From positions 72,171,934 to 72,235,933 of the forward strand of contig NC_066313.1 of NCBI RefSeq assembly GCF_022539315.1: a stretch of DNA of 64,000 nt, in the 5' to 3' direction. A program made the translations under genes and the position numbers. Under the pieces are notes generated by a model, which did no database searches, had not been told where the DNA came from, and saw nothing but the letters and a program-made list of their open reading frames with translations. Source of the DNA: Serinus canaria (taxonomy: Eukaryota > Chordata > Aves > Passeriformes > Fringillidae). This document shows, piece by piece, positions 10,767 through 25,286 of the stretch. Each line of letters opens with the position of its first letter. Positions within the stretch are counted from its first letter, which is position 1.

Positions 10767-13700
10767 CACCACCAAATGTTTAGGCACACCTTTTGTTTTT
10801 AGATGAGGCTGGGCTGCGCAGATAGGAGTGTGATGATCTCTTCTGCTACTTTGGCAACTGGGCAGACATCTCAGGAGTCACACAGAAAGCTTAAAGGGAT
10901 TTGTTGGGGTGTGTAGAGAACAGAGCAGATGTCATGGATTTTATCACTGCTGTCACCTGCCTTTTCGCAAAGTATCTTAAGGTTGGCCTTAAAGGGGTGG
11001 ACTAGATACCAGCAGAACAAATAACTAATTTTTCTGTCTTAGTTTCTTATATATTCAGTAGAGAGAAGTAGGCAGTTAAAATAAGTGATCTGTGTCTGAC
11101 TCTGGAGGTCTTCAGAGGTGTGTTTCCATTCAGCATTAAATACAGTCTAGAGATCCTGAGTCTTCAGGGTGTCTAACTACCAGGACTTTATGGTGACTGT
11201 GTTGGTCAAATGAGGCAGCTGTCTATCTGTCTATTAACTTGTCACATATGTGCATGTGTCTTTAAATAAGAGTAATTAATCTATATATATAGACATATCT
11301 TTGTCACTTTCTAATGTTTGTTAAAATTCCATGGTTCTGTATTGTGGTAAGTGCTGCCTCCTGACAGTAACTATTTGCAATTTTCAAATGATTCAAAAAT
11401 TCCATGCCTCTTAGGACATGGTGCAAATTGCACTACTTGTGTACTGAGTCCTACTGAGTACTGTTAGTTTTTTCCTTATGTTTCAGGGTGTTTCAGGATG
11501 TGTGTTTTCTTTTTCGTTGTGAATCTTCTATTTCTTTTTTAACAGCTTTGAGGAATGGTAAAAGAACAGAAGGATGGGTGGCAATGAAGTTAAATAAGAT
11601 ATTAATCTAGTAGGTGGGAGATACATTATGGAGAGCAATAAATCATTTTTCCCTTGGGAAAGGTGCCTAGAGAACTTAAGCTGTATGATAATATTGTTTC
11701 AAGACAGTAATTTTGATAGGATAACGTTATGGCATATTTCTGATTTTTAATATTTCTTATCTTAATATTTGTGGAAGAGATTGTTGCTGCTGTACTGGGA
11801 TTGTTATAACATCTCAATTCTAGTAACCATAAACCCAAACCCTTTTTAAACCTTACATTTGCGTGTCATAGACATATCTCAATATGTACACACTCATTTT
11901 GTATAGTTCTTAGATGTTACTCAGAGTTCACACTGGCCTTTGTCTAAACCTGTAATCAAAAGATTAACAAGTGCCACCAGGGTTACAGTGTAGTCACATT
12001 GCAGTGCTGGGTTTTGTGTAGAGAAAAAAATGAAATCCCTACTATTTCTAAATTTTGGAGAGGAATTGAATAAGGATCTAAGAATCTGGTGAACTGGGGT
12101 AGGATGAAGTGCTGTGCAACAGAATAGCAGATCTTGTGTCACTTCACTGTTTTTCCACAAGAGAGCTCATAACCCTTTAAAAAGTGGCCATGGATGACAT
12201 AGAGTGAGATAACAGCTCGTCTGGTTGAAAGGGAAGTTTATAGATAAGAATTCAGTTGTGGAGTCTAAAGCAAATGGACTTTTCTTTGTGCTACTATATT
12301 TGGCACCTCTAGTAGTGTAGCATAGTTTTCATAAATATGGAAGCATCAATCATTTCTGAATGAGGCTGCCTGTCACTGAAACAGAGGGCTTGGCAAGTGT
12401 GTGTCTGTATGCAATATGTAATAAACTGCACTCTTCAATAGAGCATTACCTGACACTTCCTACTGTGTAGGAAAGATTTAATGCTTTTGCCATGTAAGTT
12501 CTGAAGTATATTGAATCAGGCTTTCTTGATGCAGTTTCATGCTTTTCCATGAAATTATTGCTACACAGTAGATCAATTTCCACTTTATCCTAAAGCATAA
12601 TCAAATGAAGTCAAATTGTTGCATCATATTGTTTGAGATCACAGTACAATTATTACATTTAAATAGGAAAAAGTTTTAGTCAGTAGCTAAAGTAAATTGT
12701 GTGAACTAGAAAATGGGTTGAAATCTTCTGAGCTGCTTTCTCTGGTAATCCATAAGAAATAATGGAATTTCTGTTCAGCTTTGTGAAACTAAATGTGCCC
12801 TGGCACTAATTCAATTGCTTTCCACTTGTGAAATTTTCGGAAGAATGATTTGAAGATCAGAAAACTTCCAGCTAGAGCTGCTATATCTCTCATGGTTTCA
12901 AATGATATGTTTGCAATACAAACTGCTTTGATGTTCTAACATATTCTTTCACATCTCCATAATCCTTTATATTTTAAGTGTGATATAAATGGGCCTAAAT
13001 CTAAATACTCGTGAATCCCACTTCTTTTAATTAAATGAAGTTTAGGGATTCTATTAAAAGACAAAAATGTGGACAGGTTGAGAGACTCCATTTGTCACTC
13101 TGTTATATTGAGGGATGAGAGTCTCAAAAATATCTGTAGTTCACCAGAGTTATAGTCCTCTTTCTCAACTGCTCTGCAGCCCTTCCCCACAGCTATGAGC
13201 ATGCTCCCCTCTGGACTGAAAAAATAGGGAATTTTAATAACACAGAAAAATGAGTGTACCCTCTGATGAGTCTAAGGAACAAAGCTGTTATACAGACTTT
13301 ATTCTTCAGAAATCAACTATTCATATGGTATTTTGAGTTCTTTATAATAAAAAAGCAGGATAAACATTATGCTAATGTAACTTAGATTTGGACCCAGTAT
13401 GTCTGTATATATCTAAACACAGCACTAAGGGACTGCTGTAAGAGAAATGTAGAGATTTAGATTAATACTTAAAATTTCATTATTAATCCTGAGTTTTATT
13501 TCTGTATTGCAAGCAAGTCTTTTATCATTCCAAAAGAATTTGGTTCTACTCTATCTCATTCTTATCTTCTTGCCTGTATGTGAGCTGTGCCTGTAGGCAC
13601 TCCTGGGGTGTATACATCTACCTATATATGCACAGGGTTTCTGTATATACATATATGTGTATATATGCACATGGGCTTCTGTAACAGTTTTTACCACATC

Positions 13701-14319
13701 AGTCTTTTCTTAAAATGTTCATTTCAAATGTTCACTTGTGCTCCTGTATTCTAGTCTCAGCCTGTTCATTTACCATCAATTATTTCTCCTAGTTACAATA
13801 GTGTCTGAGTTACAATTAAGCTAATGGCGGTGCACTGTTCAGTCTCATACTCGGTGAGTACTAAGATTTTTTTTTCATATTTTTGTTAGTTCTCAGCTAA
13901 CTACTATTTTGGTTTGTGTTTCTGTAACAGTGATCAGTAGAGACATATGCTAATGTAGTTTTTTTTTATGCTTTATGTAGTTCTTATGCATTTGAAAAAG
14001 GAAGTGAAATACAAATTTAAAGCATCATTCCCTTGGGAGCAGTGGCCATAGAAAATTTGTATTTTCATGGATGCCTGCTTCCTGCTTATTCTGAGAACTT
14101 TGGGAAGCTAATAGTCAACAAAATGCAGGAGTTTCAAAGACTCAACTCCAGCAGAGAAGGTAGTATAAAATTGATGGTTTTGAATGAATTTTTGATATTA
14201 TTTCAAAGGCAGAATTGCCTGCAGCCTTTTAGATTTCCAAGATTTTCAAATACACATGGAAGTTTTCACTTTGTATTTTTATTTTGTGTTAAGAAAAAGT
14301 AAAAACCCAAAAAGTTAGC

Positions 14320-15015
14320 AAGTCAAGTCTTGTTGAAAGACAGAACTCAAAATGGTCCTGACACAATGGAGACAAAGTGCGAAAAAATTGTTGTTCAATA
14401 GGAACAAATGCAAAGTGCTCCATTTAGCTGGGGAGGAGCAGTGGAAGACACGATAGTATGGGGGATATCGTGCAACGGATTTGTTCTGTAGGAGGAGTTC
14501 TGTGAATAATGATAGATCAAAAGATGACAAAAGTCATCAGTTTCATACCGTTGTCAGTCAGGCAACTATTTTAAGGTTCTTAAACAGAAAGACAGCAGAG
14601 AATTGAAACTTCCGTTTTGCATAGGTCAACTGGAGATCATTGTTCAGTTTTGGGGAGTGTACTAGAAAGACACAGACCAGTTGGAAAGAAGAGAGAAAAA
14701 CATGCTCTGAAATCTACATAGAAAAAACTATGCATAAGAAAGTGCTTGTCTGTACTCCTTTGTAGTAGATAAAGCCGCAGTGGTGTCGTACTGCAAGAAA
14801 ATACAGGCAAAGAAAATACATGCTTAATATTAGCAAATATTTTCCAATGACAATATTAAAATGCTTTTGGTTAACAATTTTGGGAATTCTACATTTTAGA
14901 AACAAGCTGGACAAGAAAACGGTTGCCAAGAATTATTGTAAATAAGATTAATTCTGCTTGCGGGCCAGGGGTTAGACTGGACTGCTCAACAAACTTTTCT
15001 TGGCCTTAGGACAGG
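14320..15015 (+). mobile_element. Diverged CR1/L3-like LINE remnant (tentative)
   Basis: Several short blocks follow the order of a CR1-type 3' region: GGAACAAATGCAAAGTGCTC (near 14401), then CAGTTTTGGGGAGTGTACTA (near 14646), then GGTTAGACTGGACTGC (near 14970) before CTTGGCCT. The stretch between them (14700-14935) is unclear. Divergence is high, so this may be an ancient copy or partly chance similarity. Confidence 0.4.
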
Positions 15016-16993
15016 TTTAAAATGTGATTTACGGAGAAAAGCTAAGTGATTTGGAAGTTTTAACTAGTTTTAAGATTAATCTGTGGGTGTTATGCTCTAG
15101 CAAAAAGGGTTTGTTCATTAATCTCTCTCCAAGAAGATTACACAGTTCTTTACTATAACATAATGGGATGGATTGCTTCGGTCATGAAGACTCTTGCAGA
15201 ATGGGTTTAAATTTAGAATATTTTATGTCAGTATTAAAAGAACATGAATTTGTTCATAACTTGATACATGATTTTTTTTTTTCATTATTTGTTCTACCGT
15301 GGAACTATTTTGTATAGAAATAATAGGTCTTTACACTGTCACTTCAACAGATACTTATGCTATTATGAACTACATATTCTACATGAGAAATTCAAAGAAT
15401 TGTGCAGTTTTTACAGTACAGAGACAGGCTTATTTTTAACCTTTTTTACTTTACAAATTGCATCTTGGTGAACCTGACATACTGCTTAGAAGTGGAGTCA
15501 TGTACTGCATTTCAAAAGCTTTGTGAGAGGTAAAACCAGTTTGGTTTCCCAACAGATATAAACCTAACGTTATCTGATCTGACATGGAATTTTTAAAGAT
15601 AGGTATGTTTACATCTAGAGTGGATAAATCTGATTATATTTTAAGTGACTTTTTAAATAAGAAAAAGATTGTGTCAAAATAGCAAAAAGAAAAAGTGAGG
15701 AAGAATAGAATTGCATCAAATTGGAATTTATCAAGGATTAAAATACATTTTTACAAAATTCAAAAAACCAAGCCCTAACTTTTCCTGTGAAAAACTTATA
15801 CGAGTACTTGAAGTAGATGAAGTATAATAAAGAGAGAATTAAAAAGGCTGTGCTGTACACATAAACCTGGGAGGAGGATTTTGCTCCTGTGGAGAGATAA
15901 ACCGAAGGTTGTCACTGAAGACCCCAGGACTTGCCAAATACCACTGGAAATCTAAGCTTGGACAACTGAGCTGAGCCCAGTGTCACCATGGACTGTAATG
16001 ACAGTTTGGACACTTAGCTAAATTTCACTCTTTTAGATACCTACACCGAGGTGTCTCTGAAGCTGTGCCCCAGTGTTCCTATTCTACACATCAAAGTAAG
16101 AGCCCTCAGAAGTTCCCTGCTCTCTGAAACCTTACAGCCACCCTATCTGACAGTGCAAGCTGTGAGTAAAGTTTGGGAACAAAAGCAGGTTATTGAGCAG
16201 TAAGCTCACATTTGAGTTTTCAGCCTGTCAGCTGCTTGGAGGTGATTGCTCTTATCCTGATGTCAATGAAAACTGACTTAGTTCTTCCCTCTTGCTGAAG
16301 AGGTAGAAATGTGCAAGAAGAGTCAGTAAACAGTGTCAAATCTATTGTTCACGCTTTTGCTTATCATGTGGCAATTTGTTTACCTGTAAAATAAGAAGTG
16401 AATATCTACTTTTCTTTCTGTTCTTGAATTAAGCAGAAAGGTATGAGTGTGGTGTAACCATGTAGGTGACAGTGATTTTAACAGTGGTAATGAAACAAAC
16501 TTAGTAATGTAAAACACTTCATGAGCAAGTGTAAGTAGCTGTACTTTGATTCTTCAAAGAGCTACTAATACAAGTATTATCCATTTTTAATAAAGCTACA
16601 AATTTCCTCTTGTATTAAAGGCTTGAACTTAGGTCTGTGCAGACTAGAGGAGTGCCATGATAGAAATCTGCTGATCCTTGAGTTCTGGAAGAGAACATTT
16701 TGTATTCACTATTTCAGTGCATTTGAAATGCATATGCATTGCAGGTCAAAATACAGCATGCTACAGATCTGCTGTAGATCAGCTGCATAGCCATTCAGTA
16801 CTTGTACAGTAGCCATTTATCTAGGGATTTTCAGTAGTGTCTAAAAATGCAGCAGAATTTACTGAGGAGAGTTGGCTGTTTTCTGGGTTATTTATTTTGC
16901 AGTGTGTAATTCTTTCCTGTTCCAGCTGTCTGTGTCTGTATATCCACGTAATATCCACTGTGATAGAAGCAAAGTGAAAAATTTATCTAGCCC

Positions 16994-17060
16994 TGTAGCA
17001 GTTTAGTGATTAGGGTACTTGTGTGCCACAAAGCAAGGGTACTGCTCCAGTGAGTATTTT
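16994..17060 (+). repeat. Possible ancient tRNA-derived SINE remnant
   Basis: The stretch TGTAGCAGTTTAGTGATTAG, followed by GGTACTTGTGTGCC and AAGCAAGGGTACTGCTCC, resembles the tRNA-like head (A-box region) of MIR/CORE-type SINEs found across amniotes. No intact B box follows. The similarity is weak and by eye only. Confidence 0.3.
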
Positions 17061-20000
17061 AAATTATTTGTATAATTTATAAATATAGTCTGCACTTGCA
17101 GGCCTGAATCACTTTAGAACAAGTGTTTTTCAAGATATGTAGATCTGGGCTGGATATACTTCCAGTGTCCAGATCTTATCTGTTTTATTGCCTTTTTCAG
17201 TGAATCCTCTAAGGTCACCAGACTTCTAAAAAAAAAGGAATTATTTGCTGTTTGGGCGACAATTAATTACCTTCTTTTAAGAACCAAGAGAATATGTATC
17301 CAAGGGACATTTCCCTCCATTGCTACCCCTATGACAGTCATGGGCTGGCTGCTTGTGGAAGTAAACTTGTGCAAAGATGTCTGCAGGGCCAGGCTTGCTG
17401 AGAAGATTTCTTTCAAATCAAGTGTATATGTTATTTTTAAACTGAAGTATACCAATGTTTGTTCCATACTTGTGTAAAACACATTATGGATATATAACTA
17501 TATTTATTTATTGTTAGGCATCTGAAAATAATTAAATGTTTGAAGTATTCATTTTTCTTTATGTTGAGCCTATGAGGTCTTTTGAATTTTGTAAGATGGG
17601 CTAATGTGGTTATAATTTACAAGGTTTAGAGATATACAGAGAAGGATTAGAAATCTGAAGTTATAAAATAGCTTTTCTTCATGTTTGCATTATGTCATAA
17701 CAGTTTCAAACCAAAATAGTTTACAAGCGAATTTTCTTTGTTTTCCCTAACACAATTTTAATGTTATTTTAAACAAATTGCTGGTACCATAAAATGCCTG
17801 ATTATCTCCAATGAGTAGTTTTTTTCACTCTGGATCTGTTGCTTAAAAGCTGCAAGCCAGGATCCTATAAGCAAAGTAAAATCTAGTTCAACCATATTAA
17901 AATTCTGGGTACATTTTAATTTGATTTTGGCTGTGTGACCATGTCATACTAAAGCTATTACCTGGCTCAGTGGTCCCACAGACAATTTCCCTTTTTCGTT
18001 CTGATTTTATTGTAAATGATTGTCAGCATAGTACAGGAAACTGCAAGTTCAATTTTGATCAGTCCCATGAGAGACTTGATTCTTCATGACTTACTCTTGT
18101 TGTTTTGAAGGTAAATTGAAATAGCCATCTAATTTAAGGATTTCCTTCAGAGTAGAGGATTAAAATCTGTAATTTGTTTTATGAAAGGTCTTTTTCTTTA
18201 TTGTGTATTAGGTAGAAGCTAATATTTAAGGAAATTTTGTAGCGATTGCTCCCATGGGAGAAATGTAGTTCTTCATTTAATAATTGCATTTTATATTTAA
18301 TGGTTTATTAAGCTGGCTTTTTTTCCCTTTCTTTTACACCTGGGGATCATAAACCTGCTGTTTTCTTTTAAAGACAATGTTTTTTGAGTACTTACTATAA
18401 TTTAGGATTTAAAGACAGCCCTTCCTCCACTCACTGCGCTTAGTCCTTACTGTGAGGCAGATTAATGACCCCTTTGGTTTAAAGAAATTTGATTTTGCTT
18501 CCTCTTTCAGTGCTGTTACTGTGGTATGTACTAGCCCAGAATATGGAAGATGAAATAGTGAGAAGTTAGAGGGGCACCATGAAGAGAAGAAAAGGTAACT
18601 GCCTAAGAGCAAAATGGTTTAATGGCATAGTTCAGTGTGACCCTCCCAGAGGCAAAGGTGTTAGCAGTAGGTCATTGGGATGAGATTCAGGGCTTGATTC
18701 AGCTGCACAACAGGCATCTCTCTAGTGCTGTTTGAGCTGTCTTAGGGTGCCCTTTCTGTTCTCCAGGCCAAACACTACAGCAAGGTGCTGATCCCACCGA
18801 GGATACCCTGCAAAACCTTGAGAAGAGCAAATTACTGTATTCTGGACAAAAGATTTAAGTTCACTCTCTTAGAATGTAGAAGTCAACAATGCAGTGTCTG
18901 CATGTTAGGTAGGGGCATTTAGTCCCATTATGTTCAAAGGAAATAAGATCAAATATATCTGTTTTAAATGGAGTCAAGTAACTCCAATGATTACTCCTTT
19001 TTACTTACAATGAATTGTATATATGTATATTCTGAAAGTAAGGGGCTAAGTTATATTGAAGCCCTAGACAATGTCACTGCTACAGAAGAGTCACTAGAGC
19101 CTAGGGAAAGAAGATTTTAAAAATTGCAATGAAATTGCTGCTTTTGAGGAACATCCCAGTTTTTGAGTTAGGATGCAGAACAGACCAGGTAACAGGTTGA
19201 AAAAAAAAATCATGATCATAGGTGTGGTCTTGCTTTTAAGTACAGATTTGCTTTACTAGCTGAAATAGTTCTTTGATACTCAGCTTCTATCCCTGTAGTT
19301 GCTATGGTTCCTAATGCAACTGGAACAGAAACTTACTGTCTAAAGGATTTGGTAAGATACACGAAGGTGCAACCTTTTTGCATATTTTCTTAAAAATCAA
19401 CACCTCTTATAAAACCAATCAAGAGTACTTATACTACTGAAAAAAAAATTAAAAATATCCATGTCAATTAAAGATCTTCAGAAAGAAACCAAATAAAAAA
19501 TCCGAGATTAATAAACCCTAAAAAGACAATCTTTAGAAAAATAATAAGAGAAGTATAAAATTAGGACATTAAGCAAAAAGAAAAGGGGAAAATGTGTGTA
19601 TTTTTAATTTCTTAATTTCTTTTGGAATTTACAGTCTTTGTTTCCTCACCTGCCCAGTGCATAACTAAACCCAACAGTGCTTTCTTGAGATGATCACAAC
19701 CTAAAATGGTGGTAAGTATCAGAAAGGAAGGTGAAAATCAAAGGCAGTATTAAGAATTAATCAACTGCTTTTTGCACAGAATACAGAAAGTCTCTTTTCT
19801 GCTTCTCAAATGAAGACACTACTCTCCTCATGTAACCTAAAGAAAAAAAAAAGTTTGGGATTTTTTTAGGAGACTATGACTCCTCTGCATTATCTAGCTT
19901 TAAATTTCAGTGAAACACAGTACAGCTAGAAGCTGCAGCTGCAGTAGAAGGAGCAGTGCTCTAACTTGGCTCATTTACATGGAAGTAACTTCTGTGACAC

Positions 20001-22694
20001 TGAAAGAAGTCCAGCCATCTTCTCACTGTTCATGCTGAGAATTCAGACCAAGTGATAGTTTTTAATTCGTCTCACTTAGAAATGTAAAACCTCATACAGC
20101 GTGAGAACAGTGTTGCAGCACCTTCCTGAAAACTTAAAAATGAAAATTCTAACAACCAAGAAAGCTCTATTTAATATTCTAGGAAAATGAAGCAAGAAAA
20201 ATATTCTGAAGAGAGCATGTAGAGTTTATTCAAAGTTTAAATTGTTTCTCAAAAAACCCTTCAAACTCACTTCTGTTCCCATAATAACATGGGAGAAGGT
20301 GGTATTGGCTACTCTTGACTCAAAGCTTTAGAGCATGGACAAATTATGGGGAAAATAGCTTGTTCTACAGCTCTATTTTCCTTTTTTCTTTTTTTCCTTT
20401 ACTTCTTAACCTTTAGAAGTTGACTCTACCTATTTAATATGGAGATATGCAGTGTTAGTAGCATTCTTTTGCTGTTCCTTGAGTCCACACTGACAGAGTA
20501 AATACTCAGCATATGAACCTGGTGAGCTACCAATTAAATCCACAGTGGTGGATTCAAGGCAGGGTGATGTCTGGCAATGAGGAGGTACTCAGCTGGTTGT
20601 GATGCATTTCCAATATCTAGGCATAAGAGTATCTAGGGCAGTCCTTCCCCAGTTGGTTAAAATACATGGACCAGATGGACTCAGGTAGGAAATAAGCCAT
20701 ACATTTTAATAGTCAAGGGGATTAACCACTGGAACAGGCTGTTTGGGGGTGATAGAATATCAACCCCATCTCAATTTCTTCACTGCAATCAAATGCCAGC
20801 CACTGCCCTGTTTTGTCAAGAATTCTTTTGCAGGCCCAAGGTGTGTCACAGCAGTCAGATCTGTAATCCTTTTCCAGTCTTAAAAATGGTAAGTGTGAAT
20901 GTAGGAAAGCATTCATCATAGTACAGTTTGGCACTGGAGTGATTCTTTGAAAGATGTATAGTGTCAATTTAATCAGAAAACTGAATGCAGTCTGCTCCAC
21001 ACACTTCCCCCCATGTTTCTTCCTCATGCAGAATTTTAAGGGAAGACTGCTCAGATATTCAGTCTCTCCAAGGAGCTTTGCAACTAAGTGGGATTTAGCA
21101 TTGTACATGAATCACGAAATCAATTCTTTGTTTTCTTGTTTAGACAGAAGTCTAAATATCACATCAAGTGTTTATGGTTGATTTGGATACTCTTTGCAGG
21201 CTTTATAAATTTTTTAGGACCTTAGGATTTATGTGTTTTTGTGTCCTAAATGAATACTTTCTGGGTGGTTTGAGTTAGGAGTATCAAGTCCCATTACCTG
21301 TTTAGGTGCGGAAGTCACTCATTTCTTTCAGCATCACAGACTTGCACACCACTGACATTATTGCTTTGTACAGTCAGTTTTTTGCATAGTTATTCATTAA
21401 GGCTTTTTTAAAAAACAGATAGTAGCCAAAATTTCTTCCTCTTATTTCTCACTCTTCTCTGTGATTAATACTAACTAAATTTGTCTCGGGCTTTTAAGAA
21501 CTAGTAAAACCTGAGATCCATTGATGGGACTTCAAACTATCAAGCTTTACAACAAAACAGGACTTTAAAGATTTTGTCAGAGCTTTTATTACTTGATCAC
21601 AGAGGGAAAAACGTTGTGCATGACAGCTCCTTATTTTTACAAAACTTAAATACTTTGAGCATCTTGACATCTTTTAACGCTGCTATTTTACCATGAAGAA
21701 ACAATTTCTGCTTGTTCCTGCCCCGAGTCATCTTCCCCTTATCAAGTTAAATCTATAGCATTATGCAGGGAAAGAATGACATTGGAAGCAAGCTTCCATG
21801 ATTTATTATTAATTGCTAAATGAGTCTTTACCTTGTATTAGTAATATTTTGCCTCCATTCTTTACCAGGCTAAAGTTTAACATGCCTTATTAAGTGAAAC
21901 CAGGTTATTTTTACTGTGGTTCTCTAGTGAATATTATTTTGAGCTGTTGTTTGGGTTTGCTTTCAACTATCTCTTTTGATTGGTGACTCTATTGCTATAG
22001 TAAGTATATAGGATTGAGAACATTCCTAGCTGAAGGAAGTAAACGAAGGGTAGGAAAAAAATCAGACTTGTATAAATCATCATTAAAATTCTAATTTTTA
22101 CTGGATTTTATCATTTAAGATAAGGTAAGCAGAGGTTTGTAGATGAAGATAATTTCTCTTATGATCTCTATTGAGTGGATAAACTTTCAGCTATGTTTTT
22201 TGAACTCATAAAAAGTTATTCATATTTACAAATCCTAGTCTTATTTGTGCAGTGAGGTAAACAGAGTTATAAGAACAGTATACTAGTAAATAGTCTACTT
22301 CAGATGTAAGAAAATTAATCTCAAGAGAAAATGCTTGTATTCCATGCTCTCTGCAATGAGTTTTACTTGAGGAAATTTGCTTTTAAAGAGTCTTTTCTGT
22401 TGTCTGCTCCCAGATTAATTCCAATACCAGTATCTAGTTGTCCTTTGAACCTCAAGGGCTGTTCTAATCTACTTGTTGTTACTACCCTAGTAATTATGCC
22501 CTGAGGATCTCTGAGAAATTGATTGAGTGGAAGCATTCTTACTTGAGATTTATGTTTTTCTCTTGTTGCTTTGATGAGTTTTCAAAAATTAGGTGTAGCA
22601 ACTGCTTCCAAGTAATTGCTTTGTGAGAGCACAGTAGCCAGAATCTTTCCTAACACTTTAATTGTGCTACTTTTCCTGCAAAACTTTGTGTTTG

Positions 22695-22724
22695 TTTCCC
22701 TCCCTTTCTATTCAGGGAGGGAAA
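22695..22724. repeat. Short perfect inverted repeat, 11-bp arms
   Basis: TTTCCCTCCCT (22695-22705) and AGGGAGGGAAA (22714-22724) are exact reverse complements around an 8-nt loop. Polypurine/polypyrimidine arms of this size are not rare by chance in simple-sequence-rich introns. Confidence 0.85.
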
Positions 22725-22920
22725 AGGCATCTGCATAGTAATGGACAGTAGGGGGTACTTGGACTCTGTTCTCTATATATTTATGTGTTTTATTTTAAAC
22801 AGCTGGTGGATTCAAAACCCAGAATGCTTCAAGCACTGACAAGATATCCTTGTTCTGTGTCTCCATAGCAGGGCCTAAACTCCTAGTTATTTTCTGAGTT
22901 TTGGATGATAATGCTAGAGA

Positions 22921-22973
22921 TATCTATCTATCTGTCTGTCTATCTATCTGTCTGTCTGTCTATCTATCTATCA
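22921..22973. repeat. Tetranucleotide microsatellite (TATC/TGTC)n
   Basis: About 13 tandem 4-bp units alternate between TATC and TGTC blocks. It is a compound microsatellite, likely to vary in length between individuals. Confidence 0.97.
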
Positions 22974-23651
22974 TCTTTTTTTCCTTCTCTCCTTCCCATT
23001 CCTGAGAATTTTACATCCCAGGACAGAGGCTAGCTAGCTGACCAGGACTGGTGAGAGGTACTTCCTTCCACATGGCTTGTTAATCCCAAGGAGAAGCCCC
23101 ATCTGTCTCTTTCCAGATTTAAAGAAAATAATTTGAGATTTGGAAAAATGTTTGGGTTGTTGTTTGATAATTTAGATCAATATTTATGTATGTATACTTT
23201 TTTAATCTAGTTGCTTTTCCTCTGAGTGATGTTTGATTAAAGCCCACTTTTGTTGGGTTTTAATACATCTTAAAGAAAACTGTAAATGCTTTATGTGTTA
23301 GATATTTTAACAACATGGACATCTGGATCTATTCTGTTGCTGATTTTTTCCTGTCCATGTACAGCACCGATATCATATTCTTCCTTGCCTGAGGAGGCCA
23401 CAAACACCTGGCTTGGCTAAGGACAAAGCCAGGGCCTAAAATACAGAGGAGCTTGTACAATGAGCTAAAAAGTGATTGAAAGGCTTGTTGTGGAGCTGGC
23501 GGGAGAAATGTGTTCATCAGGGAAGAATTTTAAACTTTATTCCCAAATATTGTGCTAGGAAATTCTAGCATATCTAATGTCAGGAGAATGCTGCAGTATG
23601 TGTACAGACCTTTTGTTTTAGTAATTTTCCTTTGTGTCTATGGATAAGGTT

Positions 23652-23677
23652 TTTTGTTTTTTTTCCCCCCCCCCCCC
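23652..23677. repeat. T-rich tract followed by 13 C
   Basis: A T-rich run (one G inside) passes directly into 13 consecutive C (23665-23677). It is a low-complexity homopyrimidine stretch and a place where sequencing errors in length are likely. Confidence 0.9.
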
Positions 23678-24878
23678 TTTTCTTTAAAAGAGATTTCAGT
23701 CTGTCGGTATGACCTTTAAACCAATTTCAGAAAATTAATCTGTTGCAAAAATAAAGCCCATTATTTTGCCAAGGAAACACAGGTGGTAGTCATTGTCATG
23801 TTAGAATCCCTTATGATGCTTTTGATAGATACACCAAGTTCCTCAGCAGATAAATGTGGAGAAACAAAAACATATTCAGTCATAGATAACAATTCATAGT
23901 TAGCTCATAGAGCAGGAAGGGTCCTGGTTCTTTTTTAATGTTCTTTTCCTTCTTCATATCAAATTTCTCTTATTCATCCATATACATTTCCTGACGTTCC
24001 TTCTTATGCTCATAACTTTACTTTCTTTATCTATTTTTAGTTTGTTTATTTTTAGTTTGCACTTTCATTTGCCATTAAAATCAGTAATACTGAAAAAAAA
24101 AGCTGTTCTGTTCCTGTGTATTACACAAATTAAGTTTTTTAAAATTTGGTTTCCTAAGCATGAACATTAATACTATATTCAGTGATCTGAAAACTCTTAC
24201 CTGGCCTCAGGGTTTCTTCTGGAGAAGCACAGGTCTCCTGTGAATCTAGTGCCACATCTTCCTATCACACCTACTCTGGGGCTCCTTCTGTTTCTCTGTA
24301 TATTTATGGTTATTCGAGTTGCTTTTAAGCAGATTTTATTGATATTAGTGTTGGCAGCAGTGGAACTGCTGGACAACAGCATTTTTAACATTGCTGTGTA
24401 GAAATTAGCTGAATGCAATGAGACTGGGAGAATAAGCTATTTTTTAGTCAGGAGGCATGAGAAGTTTAGTGTATATATATAGGTTACTGGGATGCATGCA
24501 GAAATCTGGCTTTCCAAGGAAGAACCAGGTACATGATACAGTTGCATCCTCTTAGGGTCTTTACAGAAGTCACACAGTTGTTTTGCCATGTAAAGCTTTC
24601 AGCAGCCCAATAATGACTAGAAAATATCTTGATTCTTCCAAAGAGAGAATTGATGTCAGCGGGAGAATTACACAGATTGGCTAATGTCTAGTCATATATT
24701 TTTTGAAATTTTCCTTTTTCTATTTTAGATATTGTTGCTCATTAAAATATCTAGGAGCCGGGTTCAAATCCTGTTGGGGTAATGTTGGACAATGCTTTGA
24801 TGTGGATCAAGACTTGAAACATTCATTCTGTTTGATATGCCATATATTGACATAGAATTACATGCTCCCTGTTTTCAA

Positions 24879-25286
24879 TGGAAGCTGGGGCTGTTGCTGA
24901 GGGAGCTGGGGATATTTAGCCTGGAGAAGAGAAGGCTCAGGAGTGACCTTACTGCTCTCTACAACTTCTTGGGAGGAGACTGTAGCAAAGTGGGGGCCAG
25001 TCTTTTCTCCTGGGCAATTAGCAACTGGACAAGAGAAAATGGCCTCAAGCTGTATCTGGAGAGATGCAGGTTGGACAGCAATAGGAATTCATCAGGAGGG
25101 ATTTTTTAACTGAGAAGATTGTTAAATGTTGGAATGTACTGCCCAGGGACATAATGGGGTCATCTTACTTGGAGGAGGTCATGAAATGACTGGAGGTATG
25201 GTCTAGTTAACAAGGTTGTGTTCAGTCAGAAGTTAGACTCAATGATTTCAGAGGTCTTCTCCAACCTAGTGGATTCGGTGGTTCTT
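24879..25286 (+). mobile_element. CR1 LINE 3' region
   Basis: Landmarks in the CR1 order are clear: TTTAGCCTGGAGAAGAGAAG, GCTCTCTACAACTTCTTGGG, AGGAGACTGTAGC, GACAAGAGAAAATGGCCTCA, TGTACTGCCCAGGGACAT and AGACTCAATGATTTCAGAGG before TTCTCCAACCTA. About 400 bp of the 3' end are present. The 90-codon open frame over 24837-25109 is in non-coding CR1 sequence and is not a gene. Confidence 0.93.

Noticed and set aside
20640..20900. Possible CR1-like words such as CCACTGGAACAGGCTG
   Set aside because: Only one short block matches, and the rest does not follow the CR1 order; too weak to call.
24761..24771. GGTTCAAATCC, a match to the tRNA B box
   Set aside because: No matching A box at the right distance upstream and no cloverleaf; an 11-bp match is expected by chance in 64 kb on two strands or may be a trace of an old SINE.
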